Positions 9,165-18,677 of a stretch of 64,000 nt of DNA are shown piece after piece (position 1 is the first letter of the stretch; each line of letters opens with the position of its first letter). The notes under the pieces are model-generated. The model did no database searches. It saw only the letters and a program-made list of their open reading frames with translations, and was not told where the DNA came from. Source of the stretch: AP-15 sp963735445 (GTDB lineage: Bacteria > Pseudomonadota > Alphaproteobacteria > ATCC43930 > CGMCC-115725); the NCBI GenBank assembly GCA_963735445.1, contig CAVTLC010000003.1:62001-126000 (forward strand), read 5' to 3'. The position numbers and the translations under genes are program-made.

Positions 9165-9476
9165 TTGCTTTTGTTCCGGCGCGCGAGTGGAGACGACCGC
9201 AAGAACGATTTAAAGGTGCGTCATAATCCCATTTGACAGCCCCAGCAGTCGCGCGAGCAAACGAGAGGATTTCGTTGGCCATCTGCGGGGCATGCAGACC
9301 GCACCCGGACATCACGGGCGCACAATGATCCTGGAATTGATGCTGGCCTTGTTGCCACCTCCTACATCCCATGCGGCGGCGCTAACTGACCTGATCCGTT
9401 CACTGGCGGCACGGGAGGTGCGCGCGGTCGGTCGGGCGAGGGGCCGCCGGGGCTGGGCGCGCGGCGTTAGTGTCGC
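9165..9476. other. Intergenic stretch without supported genes
   Basis: The 312 bases between the divergent SciP-like and MFS transporter genes. Open frames here lack recognisable sequence and overlap one another on both strands. Promoters for both genes should lie here, but I cannot point to convincing -35/-10 elements. Confidence 0.4.
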
Positions 9477-10673
9477 ATGGTCGCCTTCTTCAGCACTCCC
9501 TTTTCGCGGTTCCTAGTTTTGTACGGTGCGCTATACGCTGGTTTTGGTGTCCAGTCGCCGTATCTGCCGAGTCTTCTCGAGAGCCGGAACTTAGCGCCGG
9601 AAGCAATCGCAACGGTGCTGGCGGCCGGCACTGGAATTCGGCTCGTCGCCGGGCCGGCGGCAGGCCGCCTTGCCGATCGGCTCGATGCTCCCAAGGCGGT
9701 CTTCTCGGTTTGCGCAGTTGCCGCCGCGCTCATCGCGCTGGGCTATCTGCCGGCGCAGGGCTTTTCGCTGCTGCTGCTGGTCGGCATCCTTCAATCGGCC
9801 GCACTGGCACCGCTCGCACCACTCAGCGATACGCTCGCTCTCGGCACGGCAGCGCCTGTCCGCTCGGGCACCCCAGCCTCCCGGGGCTGGCACTACGGAT
9901 GGATACGCGGCGCCGGCTCTGCCGCGTTCATCATCGGATCCGTGTGCTCTGGTGCGGCGATTGGGCGCTTCGGCATTCCCGTAGTGGTCTGGCTCAATGC
10001 CGTACTGCTCGGGGCCACCGTCTTTGCCGCACATGGCGTACCGGTGCTGCTTCCAAGGCGGCATCCCGTTGCGCCGACCCCGACCCTGAAAGCCAATGCC
10101 CGCGGGCTCGGCACGCTGCTGCGCCTGCCGCTCTATCGCCGGATTGTCTTGGTCGCCGCTTTAATCCTCGGTAGCCATGCGATGCACGATAGCTTTGCCG
10201 TGATCCGCTGGGAGGCCGCGGGTATCTCACCGGCGAGTGCCGGACTGCTGTGGTCCTTGTCGGTGGCGGGCGAAGTCGTCGTATTCCTGATTATCGGCCG
10301 CCCGTTGCTGAGCCGGCTCGGCCCGGCGGGCGCCGCGATGCTCGCCGCTGCCGCCGGAATCGTGCGCTGGGTGACAATGGCTGGGACAACATCGCTCGTG
10401 GCGCTAGCGGCGGTAGAACCGTTGCATGGGCTTACCTTTGCGCTTCTGCACCTGACCTGCATGAGGTTGCTGGCGGAATGCGTTCCGGATCATCTTTCGG
10501 CGACCGCTTTGACGCTCTACGGAACGGTGGGCATCGGCGTCCCGACTGCGCTGCTGACGCTCGCCTCCGGCCCGCTTTATGCGCATTTCGGCGCGCATGG
10601 GTTCTGGGCGATGGCGGCAATTTGCGCTGCGGCCCTACCCATCGCTCGGACGCTTCGCGACCCTGCGGACTGA
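9477..10673 (+). CDS. MFS transporter (HcaT/PPP-like, MFS_1-like)
   Basis: A 398-residue, 12-helix major facilitator superfamily protein. The N-terminal YGALYAGFGVQSPYLPSLL and the loop AGRLADRLDAPK resemble the subgroup that contains the putative 3-phenylpropionate transporter HcaT. In that subgroup GRLADR plays the role of the conserved MFS loop between helices 2 and 3. Substrate cannot be deduced. It stands alone: the DNA upstream is poorly coding and 358 bases separate it from the next SDR gene, so co-transcription is uncertain. Confidence 0.82.
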   Translation: MVAFFSTPFSRFLVLYGALYAGFGVQSPYLPSLLESRNLAPEAIATVLAAGTGIRLVAGPAAGRLADRLDAPKAVFSVCAVAAALIALGYLPAQGFSLLLLVGILQSAALAPLAPLSDTLALGTAAPVRSGTPASRGWHYGWIRGAGSAAFIIGSVCSGAAIGRFGIPVVVWLNAVLLGATVFAAHGVPVLLPRRHPVAPTPTLKANARGLGTLLRLPLYRRIVLVAALILGSHAMHDSFAVIRWEAAGISPASAGLLWSLSVAGEVVVFLIIGRPLLSRLGPAGAAMLAAAAGIVRWVTMAGTTSLVALAAVEPLHGLTFALLHLTCMRLLAECVPDHLSATALTLYGTVGIGVPTALLTLASGPLYAHFGAHGFWAMAAICAAALPIARTLRDPAD

Positions 10674-11031
10674 GGTACCGAAAAGAGGCTCCGACTTTCC
10701 TGAATAGCGTTGGTCTCGTCGTCGAACAGCAGCGATCCGAACCCGCGATCGATCCGGCAGCACCGCGAGCGGTCGGCGACCGTGTCGGGAATGGACGCGC
10801 TGTCGTCGCTAACGAGATTTGAAGTGCCGGGTCCCTGACCTGTCGGTGATGATGGTCGCAGCCTACGACGAAGTGGAGTGACACCGTTCGGCCAGCGAGT
10901 TGGTGCGAACGCAGCTTCTGTGCACTCCAGCAATTTCTTAGCACTCCAAAGCTGGCGGCCGAAGCACGGTTCTGAAACACTGTGCGGCAGAGGCCACTCG
11001 AGATGCGAATTCCGATTCTAGGAGATGGGAC
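10674..11031. other. Intergenic stretch without supported genes
   Basis: The 358 bases between the MFS and SDR genes. I see no convincing protein, RNA gene or repeat. The last bases hold the ribosome binding site (AGGAGATGG) of the SDR gene at 11032, so its promoter is probably within this stretch. Confidence 0.4.
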
Positions 11032-11784
11032 ATGGGCAAGCTTGAGGGGAAGGTCGCGCTAGTAACCGGATCGGGGCGCAATATCGGGCGTGCGACGGTG
11101 CTGAAGCTGGCCGGCGAAGGTGCGCATGTCGTGGTCAACGCGCGCTCCAATCGGCAAGAGGCTGAGGCCGTCGCGCGCGAGGCCCGGGATCTTGGGGTCA
11201 AGGCGGTCCCCATCCTTGCCGATGTCGGCAAGAGGGCTGAGGTCGAGGCGCTGGCCGCTAAGGCGCTCTCCGAGTTCGGCCGAGTCGACATTCTGATCAA
11301 CAATGCCGCGATCCGCCCGCATAAGCCGTTCACAGAAACCACGGACGCGGATTGGGATTTGGTCCGGAGCGTGGTTCTCGACGGCGCGCTCCATCTGACC
11401 CGCGCGCTGATCGAGCCAATGGTCAAGAATGACTACGGGCGCATCCTGTTCTTTGTTGGCGACGGCGCGATTTCCGCTCGCGGCAGCGGCCGCACGCTTT
11501 TATCCGCAGCGAAGATGGGGCTGATCGGCATGGCGCGCGGCCTCGCCTCCGAATTTGCGCCGCATAACATCCGGGTAAATGTCGTTTCGCCAGGCAGCAT
11601 CGATACGCGGCGAGACAATCCTGAGTGGTATCAGGGCCGCGTGCCGGACGCCGCCGGAATCCCGCTCGGCCGGCAAGGCAGCGTCGACGAGATCGCCGCG
11701 ACCTGCCTATTCCTCGTCAGCGAGGATGGCGGCTTCATCACCGGCCAGACAATCCACGTCAATGGCGGCGCGCACTATTACTGA
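11032..11784 (+). CDS. SDR family oxidoreductase (FabG-like)
   Basis: A 250-residue short-chain dehydrogenase with cofactor motif TGSGRNIG, NNAA, a catalytic region where the usual serine is in FVGDGAIS, and C-terminal ITGQTIHVNGGAHYY. The position of the usual YxxxK motif reads LLSAAKMG, so leucine replaces the catalytic tyrosine while the lysine is kept. This could mean an altered or lost reductase activity, and it is worth noting in a protein otherwise typical of the family. The start is supported by GGAGAT upstream. A hairpin follows the stop codon, so it is probably transcribed alone. Confidence 0.82.
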   Translation: MGKLEGKVALVTGSGRNIGRATVLKLAGEGAHVVVNARSNRQEAEAVAREARDLGVKAVPILADVGKRAEVEALAAKALSEFGRVDILINNAAIRPHKPFTETTDADWDLVRSVVLDGALHLTRALIEPMVKNDYGRILFFVGDGAISARGSGRTLLSAAKMGLIGMARGLASEFAPHNIRVNVVSPGSIDTRRDNPEWYQGRVPDAAGIPLGRQGSVDEIAATCLFLVSEDGGFITGQTIHVNGGAHYY

Positions 11785-11793
11785 TTTGCAGCT

Positions 11794-11814
11794 GACAGCC
11801 TAGAGCAGGCTGTC
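11794..11814 (+). terminator. Hairpin after SDR gene, possible terminator
   Basis: A perfect 8-bp inverted repeat (GACAGCCT / AGGCTGTC) with a 5-base loop lies 10 bases after the SDR stop codon and is followed by GCGTTT. The T-run is short, so it may be a weak intrinsic terminator or an mRNA-end stabiliser. Confidence 0.5.
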
Positions 11815-11975
11815 GCGTTTATGGATCCGCACGCCCTAGCGCCGGCTTACGATCGCCGCTCCGTCGGGAGCTGCTGCTCATGCCGCCGGCATCGGCAACG
11901 CACAGAGCGCGCGGCCCTCTGGACACGGACCTGCTGTGATAGCCAAACTCGCGTGGCACAGAGGAGCTTTACCCG

Positions 11976-12818
11976 ATGACGATCATCGATTCCCAGGTTC
12001 ACGCGTATGAGGCGAACACGCCGAAGCGACCTTGGCATAGTGTTCCGAACTGGCCCGCTCACGTCACCGGCGACGAGATGGTCGCGGCGATGGACAAAGT
12101 CGGCGTCGACGGCGCGATCTTCATCTCCGCCTTTTCAATGTACCAGTACGATGCCAGCTATGCGGTAGAAGTGCAGCAGGCTCATCCCGACCGGTTCGCC
12201 ATCGTCAAGCCGGTCAACCCGGACGACCCGGCAGTCGCCGATGTCATCGCCGACTGGAAGAAGACGCCGGGCGCGGTCGGCATCCGCATCATGCTGACGA
12301 AAGAAGCGAAGCGCGAGCCGACCGATCCGGGCCTCGACCGGATCGCGCGTGCGGCCGCTCGCCACGATTTCCCGGTCAACGTCCTGTTTTGGGACAATTT
12401 GGACGCGGGCACCGCGCTGATCGATCGCCATCCCGATACGCGCTTCATCATCGACCACCTGGGCATCATGCAGCCGCGCGTGCCGCCCGCGCCGCCGCAG
12501 CCCTGGGCCGACCTCCCAAAGGTGTTGGAACTCGCCAAGCGCCCGAACGCGGTGATTAAGGTCAGCGGCGCCTGCACGTTGTCGAAGGAGCCATATCCGT
12601 TCCCGGACATTTGGGACCCGCTTGCGCGCGTCTTCGACGCCTGGGGTTTCGAGCGCTGCTTATGGGGCACGGACTGGACGCGCGCATCCGCCGTGGTCAA
12701 CTACGAGCAGGCCGTCGAGCCCTTCCTGAAGACTGACCGCCTGAGCGACGCTGAGCGGGCAACGCTGATGGGCGGCGCCTGCGCCAAGGCTTATGGCTGG
12801 TCGCCGAAGAAAGCTTAG
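11976..12818 (+). CDS. Amidohydrolase 2 family (TIM-barrel metal-dependent hydrolase)
   Basis: A 280-residue amidohydrolase-related protein. The N-terminus MTIIDSQVHAY carries a variant of the first metal motif (DxH-like, here D-S-Q-V-H). FIIDHLG supplies the barrel histidine and LWGTDWTR the C-terminal aspartate, as in the family of ACMS decarboxylase, gamma-resorcylate decarboxylase and lactone hydrolases. These act on lactones, decarboxylate aromatic acids, or hydrolyse ring products. GAGGAGCT upstream supports the start. It probably belongs to the catabolic functions around it; the substrate is unknown. Confidence 0.82.
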   Translation: MTIIDSQVHAYEANTPKRPWHSVPNWPAHVTGDEMVAAMDKVGVDGAIFISAFSMYQYDASYAVEVQQAHPDRFAIVKPVNPDDPAVADVIADWKKTPGAVGIRIMLTKEAKREPTDPGLDRIARAAARHDFPVNVLFWDNLDAGTALIDRHPDTRFIIDHLGIMQPRVPPAPPQPWADLPKVLELAKRPNAVIKVSGACTLSKEPYPFPDIWDPLARVFDAWGFERCLWGTDWTRASAVVNYEQAVEPFLKTDRLSDAERATLMGGACAKAYGWSPKKA

Positions 12819-13012
12819 TACGGCGTTTGCGGTCGATCGGGGTCGCGAGGTAGCATCTGCGAATTACCGCTGTTGGCCGCGGCCTCGACTGTCGGTCTTG
12901 TGAATGGCCGGAAAAGCGGCGCGAAGGCAATCCGATGAGGGTAGGCGAGGGCAGCAGGGTGGTCTTTACCTGAGGGTGGCGGGCTTCTCTGCCTGGGAGA
13001 AAAGCTGCGGCT

Positions 13013-13663
13013 TCAGTGCTGTCCTTCTGTGGCGGGATCGGGATGCAATTGCATAAATGCCGCCGTCGCCCGGGTCGCCCGCCGTTCGGCCTCGGCTGGC
13101 CCGGGCGTCCCAGCAACCCCCAGTAGCAAGCTCACCATCAGCCCCTCCCAGACGAGTCCCAAATATTGCGTCGCCATCTCGGCTGGCTCGCCCGGCCCAA
13201 TGAGTCGGGCGGCTTGGGCGCTCACCAAGAGTTCGGCAAGCGCCTGGCGCGTTGCATTACGCCCGGCCGTGTCGAGAGCTTGGGCGATCTCGGGCGATCG
13301 TGTCGCCTCGGCGATCGCCAAGCGGAATGTCGCGATGACCGATGGATCAGAGATCTCGAGCACGAGGTTGGTCGCAAAGGCGGTGAGCGTCGAGGCAAGC
13401 ATCGGGCGGCTATTTGGCGCCGGCAGGTCCGGGGATAGCCGTATTCGATTGGCGCGGCTCTTGATGCAGGCGACGAGCACGGCATGCTTGCTGGCGAAAT
13501 TCGCATAGAGGTCGCGTTTTGAGACTTTGGCGCGTGTTGCGATGTCGAGCGTGCTGGTACCGGCATAACCCTCCTCGGTGAACGCCTGGAACGCGGCGCC
13601 CAGAATGCGCTCGTGGATAGGGTTTTCGGCTGTCGGCCGAGCGGGGCTAGCGGACTTTGTCAT
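13013..13663 (-). CDS. TetR/AcrR family transcriptional regulator
   Basis: A 216-residue one-component regulator. The N-terminal helix-turn-helix is typical (ILGAAFQAFTEEGYAGTSTL ... VSKRDLYANFASK), and a C-terminal ligand-binding domain contains an AefR-like segment (TQYLGLVWEGLMVSLLLG). I chose the ATG at 13663; an in-frame TTG nine bases upstream is possible. The gene is divergent from the MFS transporter at 13749, and four GGTAC-type half sites lie between them. The simplest model is a TetR repressor that controls its own gene and the transporter. Confidence 0.88.
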   Translation of the reverse strand: MTKSASPARPTAENPIHERILGAAFQAFTEEGYAGTSTLDIATRAKVSKRDLYANFASKHAVLVACIKSRANRIRLSPDLPAPNSRPMLASTLTAFATNLVLEISDPSVIATFRLAIAEATRSPEIAQALDTAGRNATRQALAELLVSAQAARLIGPGEPAEMATQYLGLVWEGLMVSLLLGVAGTPGPAEAERRATRATAAFMQLHPDPATEGQH

Positions 13664-13687
13664 GGACCTCAAAAATCATCTTGTTTT

Positions 13688-13727
13688 GGTACCCCCTCGT
13701 ACCTTAGTTTAGGTACTTATTGGTACC
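13688..13727. promoter_or_regulatory. Putative TetR operator array
   Basis: Four GGTAC/GTACC half sites in 40 bases: GGTAC at 13688, GTACC at 13699, GGTAC at 13712 and the palindrome GGTACC at 13722. They sit exactly between the divergent TetR and MFS genes. The spacing of about one helical turn (10-13 bases) suits binding of two TetR dimers that would cover both promoters. Confidence 0.6.
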
Positions 13728-13748
13728 CTACTCTGCACCGAGGCCGCC

Positions 13749-15104
13749 ATGAGTGTCCAGATCTCTCAGTCGCCCGCCAAGGTTCAAAAAGCCTCCGCTT
13801 TGCCCGGAGGAGCCACAAAAACCGACCAAATGCGGTCACCAAAGGAGGCTTGGCTAATCATCGCTCTGCTGTTCCTGTTTATGGTGATCAATTTCGCCGA
13901 CAAGGCGGTAATCGGGATCGCCGCCGTGCCGATCATGCAGGAACTGAAGCTTAGCCCAAGCCAGTTCGGGCTGATCGGCTCGAGCTTTTTTCTGCTGTTT
14001 TCGGTGTCGGCGATCGTCACCGGCTTTATCGTCAATCGGGTGCAGACGCGCTGGGCGTTGCTGGTCATGGGCGTCGTCTGGGCGTTGACCCAGTTCCCGA
14101 TGCTTGGGACAGTCGGATTCGCAACCATCGTTGCCTGCCGGATAGCGCTCGGGGCCGGGGAGGGGCCCGCCGCGCCAGTGGCATTGCATTCCGCCTATAA
14201 ATGGTTTCCCAATGAGGTCCGCACATTGCCGACCGCAATTGTCGTGCAGGGCGGCGCCATTGGCATTCTATTGGCATTGCCGCTGCTCAACTGGGTCATT
14301 GTCCACTATTCCTGGCATTGGGCCTTTGGTGTGCTTGGGATCGCCGGTCTCGCTTGGGCGGCGGCGTGGGCGATCCTCGGCCGCGAGGGCTCGCTTTCCA
14401 CTGCCGCAGTTAGCGGTGTGGCGGCGATGCCGGAGCGGGTCTCCTATGGACAGCTTTTGTTGAGCCCGACAATCATCGCGAGCTGGTGCGCGAATTTTGG
14501 CGCCTATTGGAGCCTGTCGCAGGCGCTGTCCTGGCAGGGGGCATTTCTGATCAAAGGACTAGGCTTTGCGCAGGGCTCGATCGGCCTATTGGGCGCGCTC
14601 CCGGCGGCTGTCAGCGTGGTCGTGGTGATCGCCGCGGGCTGGTATTCGCAGCGCCTGCTCTCCCGCGGGACCTCAAGCCGGGTTGCGCGCGGGATCTTTG
14701 GCGGGGTGTGCGTCGCGCTCGGCGGCGCTGCGCTGACGATCATGCCGTATGTGCCAAGCATTGCGCTCAAGATCGCGTTGACGACCGCTGGAGTGGCGCT
14801 GCCCTCGGTCATCTATGTGATCAGCAACGCAGTCGTCAGCGAAATCACCCCGGTCGCTCAGCGCGGCGCGCTGCTCGCCATCGGCACCGCTGTCGGCACT
14901 TCGGCCGGGCTGTTGGCGCCTTACGTGATGGGCAGCGTCGTCGAGAAAGCGGCGACGCCGCTCGCCGGCTTCAACACCGGGTTTATGATCTGCGGCGTCA
15001 TCATGCTTGTCGGCGGCGCGATAGCGATGGCGCTGGTCCACCCGGAGCGCGAGGCGATGCGTTGGTCGGGCGAGATGCCGGCGGCGGCAGTCGGGTCTGC
15101 TTAA
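13749..15104 (+). CDS. MFS transporter (anion:cation symporter-like)
   Basis: A 451-residue major facilitator protein with a ~40-residue polar N-terminal tail before helix 1 (AWLIIALLFLFMVINFADKA). FADKAVIG after the first helix and RIALGAGEGPAAPVALHSAYKWFP are hallmarks of the ACS family, which imports organic anions such as galactonate, phthalate or 4-hydroxyphenylacetate with cations. Its expression is likely governed by the divergent TetR regulator through the GGTAC sites. The ligand could be an aromatic or sugar acid; the sequence does not decide. Confidence 0.87.
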   Translation: MSVQISQSPAKVQKASALPGGATKTDQMRSPKEAWLIIALLFLFMVINFADKAVIGIAAVPIMQELKLSPSQFGLIGSSFFLLFSVSAIVTGFIVNRVQTRWALLVMGVVWALTQFPMLGTVGFATIVACRIALGAGEGPAAPVALHSAYKWFPNEVRTLPTAIVVQGGAIGILLALPLLNWVIVHYSWHWAFGVLGIAGLAWAAAWAILGREGSLSTAAVSGVAAMPERVSYGQLLLSPTIIASWCANFGAYWSLSQALSWQGAFLIKGLGFAQGSIGLLGALPAAVSVVVVIAAGWYSQRLLSRGTSSRVARGIFGGVCVALGGAALTIMPYVPSIALKIALTTAGVALPSVIYVISNAVVSEITPVAQRGALLAIGTAVGTSAGLLAPYVMGSVVEKAATPLAGFNTGFMICGVIMLVGGAIAMALVHPEREAMRWSGEMPAAAVGSA

Positions 15105-15360
15105 GGACTGGGCGCATCGTACACCGGGCCGCCTTGGCTTGTCGCTGAATGTGCGCAGTCGCACCGAAGGTCCGGTAGGGCGGCTACCGCAGCGTGGCTG
15201 GGGTCTGCTATCGATATTGAGCGGCCGGCGCCGTCGTCGAGACGAACCGTTGCGTTAATACTGGACGGCAAAGTTGGGCCGATTTCCAGAGCAGTGCGCG
15301 GCACGACGGTTGTTGAGCTCAGATGAGGCGGAGGCTGAGCCGCAGAGATCGAGGTAGGCA

Positions 15361-16323
15361 ATGGGCATGCTGGTCGATGGAACATGGTTCGATGACGATC
15401 CGCTCCCAGCGGATCAAGGTGGCGCCTTTCTGCGTCCCGATTCGAGCTTTCGCGACCGCGTGAGCCGCGATGGCGGCTCCGGATTCAAGGCCGAGCGCGG
15501 CCGCTATCAACTCGTCACCGCACCGTCCTGCCCGTGGGCGCACCGCACCGTCCTGATGCGGGCGTTGAAGCGCCTCGACGGTGCGGTCCCACTGCTCGAA
15601 TCCGATCTGCCAAAGGGAGAGGGCTGGGCCTATTCACGCGCCTTTGACGATCTCGCGCCAAAGAATGGCGTTTTCCATGTCCACCAAGTCTATACCGCCG
15701 CCCGGCCCGACTACACCGGCCGCGCCACGGTGCCGGTGTTGTGGGACCGCAAGACAAAGACGATCGTCAACAATGAGTCGTCAGAGATTATCCGCATGCT
15801 GAACTCCGAATTCGACGAATTCGGCGACGCAAGCTTGGATCTTTACCCGACTTCTCTGCGGAGCGAGATCGACGAGATCAACCGCTTCGTCTACGACAAC
15901 GTCAATAATGGGGTCTATCGAGCCGGTCTGGCCAAGAGCCAGGAGGCTTACGAGCAAGCCTTCCGCAATCTGTTTACGGCGTTCGACGAACTCGAAGCCC
16001 GACTCTCCCGCCAGCGCTGGCTGGTCGGCGAGCATTTCACCGAAGCCGATCTGCGGCTGTTTCCGACACTGGTGCGCTTCGATACCGTCTATTACGTGCT
16101 GTTCAAGTGTAATTTGCGCCGCCTCGCCGACTACCACAATCTGTCGAACTACACCCGTGAGATCTACCAGATGCCAGGGGTGGCCGCGACCGTCGACTTC
16201 CACAAGATCAAGCTCGGCTATTACGGCGGCATGCGCCACCTCAATCCGAGGGGCATACTGCCGCTCGGCCCCGCGCTCGACTTCTCCTTGCCGCACGACC
16301 GCTCCCGGCTTGCCGCTCGGTGA
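15361..16323 (+). CDS. Glutathionyl-hydroquinone reductase (Xi-class GST, YqjG/PcpF type)
   Basis: A 320-residue Xi-class glutathione transferase. The active-site cysteine is in TAPSCPWAHRT, the mark of enzymes that reductively remove glutathione from glutathionyl-hydroquinones. An N-terminal thioredoxin-like domain is followed by a helical domain with LVGEHFTEADLRLFPTLVRFD and the dimer-specific ending KLGYYGGMRHLNPRGI. It fits a cell that handles chlorinated or lignin-derived quinones. The gene appears to be monocistronic. Function is inferred from close family motifs. Confidence 0.92.
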   Translation: MGMLVDGTWFDDDPLPADQGGAFLRPDSSFRDRVSRDGGSGFKAERGRYQLVTAPSCPWAHRTVLMRALKRLDGAVPLLESDLPKGEGWAYSRAFDDLAPKNGVFHVHQVYTAARPDYTGRATVPVLWDRKTKTIVNNESSEIIRMLNSEFDEFGDASLDLYPTSLRSEIDEINRFVYDNVNNGVYRAGLAKSQEAYEQAFRNLFTAFDELEARLSRQRWLVGEHFTEADLRLFPTLVRFDTVYYVLFKCNLRRLADYHNLSNYTREIYQMPGVAATVDFHKIKLGYYGGMRHLNPRGILPLGPALDFSLPHDRSRLAAR

Positions 16324-16640
16324 CCGAACCGTAGCTCCTCGCCTCGCTCCCTGCTGGCGACCGATAGAAGTCATCGCGAGTCTTCTCCCCGACGGACCAT
16401 CGGCGGCTTTAGGCGTTAGATTATCGATGACGGAGAAGGCTGACGCGTGTCAGTCTGCAACATTCCCCTGCCACTGTTTACAGAGTGATCTGGAGTTTAC
16501 CTACTGGTTTCGTCCATTCACCGGCTTAACATAACATTTTACCAATCGATCAGGGCCATACATCAAGCGATTACAGCAGGTCCTTATACCAGGGACATCC
16601 AACGGCCCCGGACATAACCGGCAGCCGCTACCTTAAAGGG
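16324..16640. other. Upstream region of the ECF sigma gene
   Basis: The 317 bases between the glutathione transferase and sigma factor genes. It is AT-richer near 16500-16570 than its surroundings, which fits a promoter region. A small stem-loop (CTGAC/GTCAG) lies near 16439-16452. I see no clear EcfG-type (GGAAC...CGTT) promoter and no supported gene. Confidence 0.4.
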
Positions 16641-17195
16641 GTGGACCTGATGACCGAGTTTGCACGTCTTGTGGAACGCGAAATCCCGCGCCTGCGGCGT
16701 TACGCACGGGCCTTGACCCGCGATGCGTCGCGCGCCGACGATTTGGTGCAAAGCGCGCTTGTTCGCGCGGTCGCCAAGCAGCATCTATGGCAGCCCGGCA
16801 CCGATCTGCGAGCCTGGCTTTTTACGATCCTGCACAATCAGCATGTCAATGACGTCCGGCGGGGCATGCGCGAGGGAACAATGATCCCGGTCGAAGACGT
16901 GGCCTCGGTGCTGACAGTCGAAGCAAACGCCACGGATTCGTTGCAATTACGCGATCTCGATCGAGCGCTGGCGCGTCTCCCCGACGAGCAGCGGCAAGTG
17001 ATCCTGCTCGTCGGCATGGAAGGCATGCGCTACGAGGAAGTCGCCACGATCCTCGGCGTCCCGATCGGGACGGTGCGCTCGCGCTTGTCGCGCGGCCGCG
17101 AGACGCTGCGCGGCCTGATGGGAATGGACGAGAAAACTACCGCGCCTCCAGCACCCCAGCGGTCTGCTGGACCCCAGACAAAGGAAGCAGCGTGA
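16641..17195 (+). CDS. ECF-type RNA polymerase sigma factor
   Basis: A 184-residue extracytoplasmic-function sigma factor. Region 2 is recognisable (YARALTRDASRADDLVQSALVRA ... GTDLRAWLFTILHNQHVND in sense, with the DDLVQ core), and region 4 carries LPDEQRQVILLVGMEGMRYEEV and GVPIGTVRSRLSRGRE. The tail of ~20 residues is Pro/Ala-rich. Start may be the GTG at 16641 or the ATG at 16650. No anti-sigma factor or PhyR/NepR gene is adjacent, so control must lie elsewhere. Confidence 0.9.
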   Translation: MDLMTEFARLVEREIPRLRRYARALTRDASRADDLVQSALVRAVAKQHLWQPGTDLRAWLFTILHNQHVNDVRRGMREGTMIPVEDVASVLTVEANATDSLQLRDLDRALARLPDEQRQVILLVGMEGMRYEEVATILGVPIGTVRSRLSRGRETLRGLMGMDEKTTAPPAPQRSAGPQTKEAA

Positions 17196-17241
17196 GCTGA
17201 TCCTGATGTTACGAGCGCGCCTCCGCCGCATCCAACAATGA

Positions 17242-18125
17242 TCAAAGCGCGATATGGTCGACGACCGATGACGGAGGCTGTGCCCGAGGACCGCATTGAT
17301 CGCCGACCGTGGGGATTTGGCAGATCAGAGTATCCATCGCTTCGGTCGCGTGTTCGAGGATGACCCGACCGTTTGCCTCGACCACGGGGACTGGGTTCGC
17401 AGTGAAGTCGAGCCAGCGCATGTCCAATCGCCCACTCAACTCACGCCGTTTTCTGATGACGTTTTCCCGCAAGGCCGCGCGCTCGGCGGACGTCAACTCG
17501 TAATCGTCTCGACGATCCTTGCCGCTGCCGCGCGGGATAAACGGCAAAATGCTCAGCTGCCGCACTTTGTTGTGGAGGCAGAACTCGGCGACCCAGTCGA
17601 TGACCCAGCCGTGGCCTGCAACCACGGTGGTTTGGACGAGGTGTGAATACCCGCGGCGAGGAGCCGGCGCAGGTTGCGCGTCGTACGATCGAACGCTTGG
17701 CGGCCGACGATGCGGTCGTGGTGGCCCGCGGTCGCCGTGAAGGCTGACCTTGACGCGGGTGTCAGCCCTGCGGAGCGCCGCGACCGCTTCGTCAGAAATC
17801 GCGATACCGTTGGTCGTAAGCTTGGTCTTTGCGCCGCGCCGGGTCGCATGGGCGATCAACTGCGCCAGCGACGGATGGATCGTGGGCTCGCCGCCGCAAA
17901 AGTGGATCGATTTGACGCCATGTTCGACCAGCCAGTCGATGCGGTGCATCAGCGTGTCAGCGTCGGGATGGGCGCCATCGGGCGGCGCCAGGCAAAAGCC
18001 GCAGCGGGCGTTGCAGTATCGGGTAATGCGGAAGCAGATTGCAGGCGGGAGATCAAGGGTCACACCAGACACGCCCGGCACGGCCCCGGATCGCTGACAC
18101 CGATCTCCGGCTCCAGCAGCCGCTG

Positions 18126-18129
<4 letters not shown>
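17242..18129 (-). CDS. Radical SAM protein with a compensated double frameshift
   Basis: A 295-residue radical S-adenosylmethionine enzyme. The cluster motif is CNARCGFC (CxxxCxxC), followed by the SAM-binding HFCGGEPTIHPSL. The middle of the open frame is scrambled: after VKVSLHGDR the family-like sequence HHDRIVGRQAFDRTTRN continues in another frame, and it returns to this frame at VQTTVVAGHGW. An extra G at the GGG run (CCC at 17725-17727, plus strand) and a missing base near 17637-17641 explain this. The start overlaps the exonuclease stop by four bases (ATGA). The reaction is unknown; it has no SPASM cysteine cluster that I can see. Confidence 0.75.
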
Positions 18130-18673
<544 letters not shown>

Positions 18674-18677
<4 letters not shown>

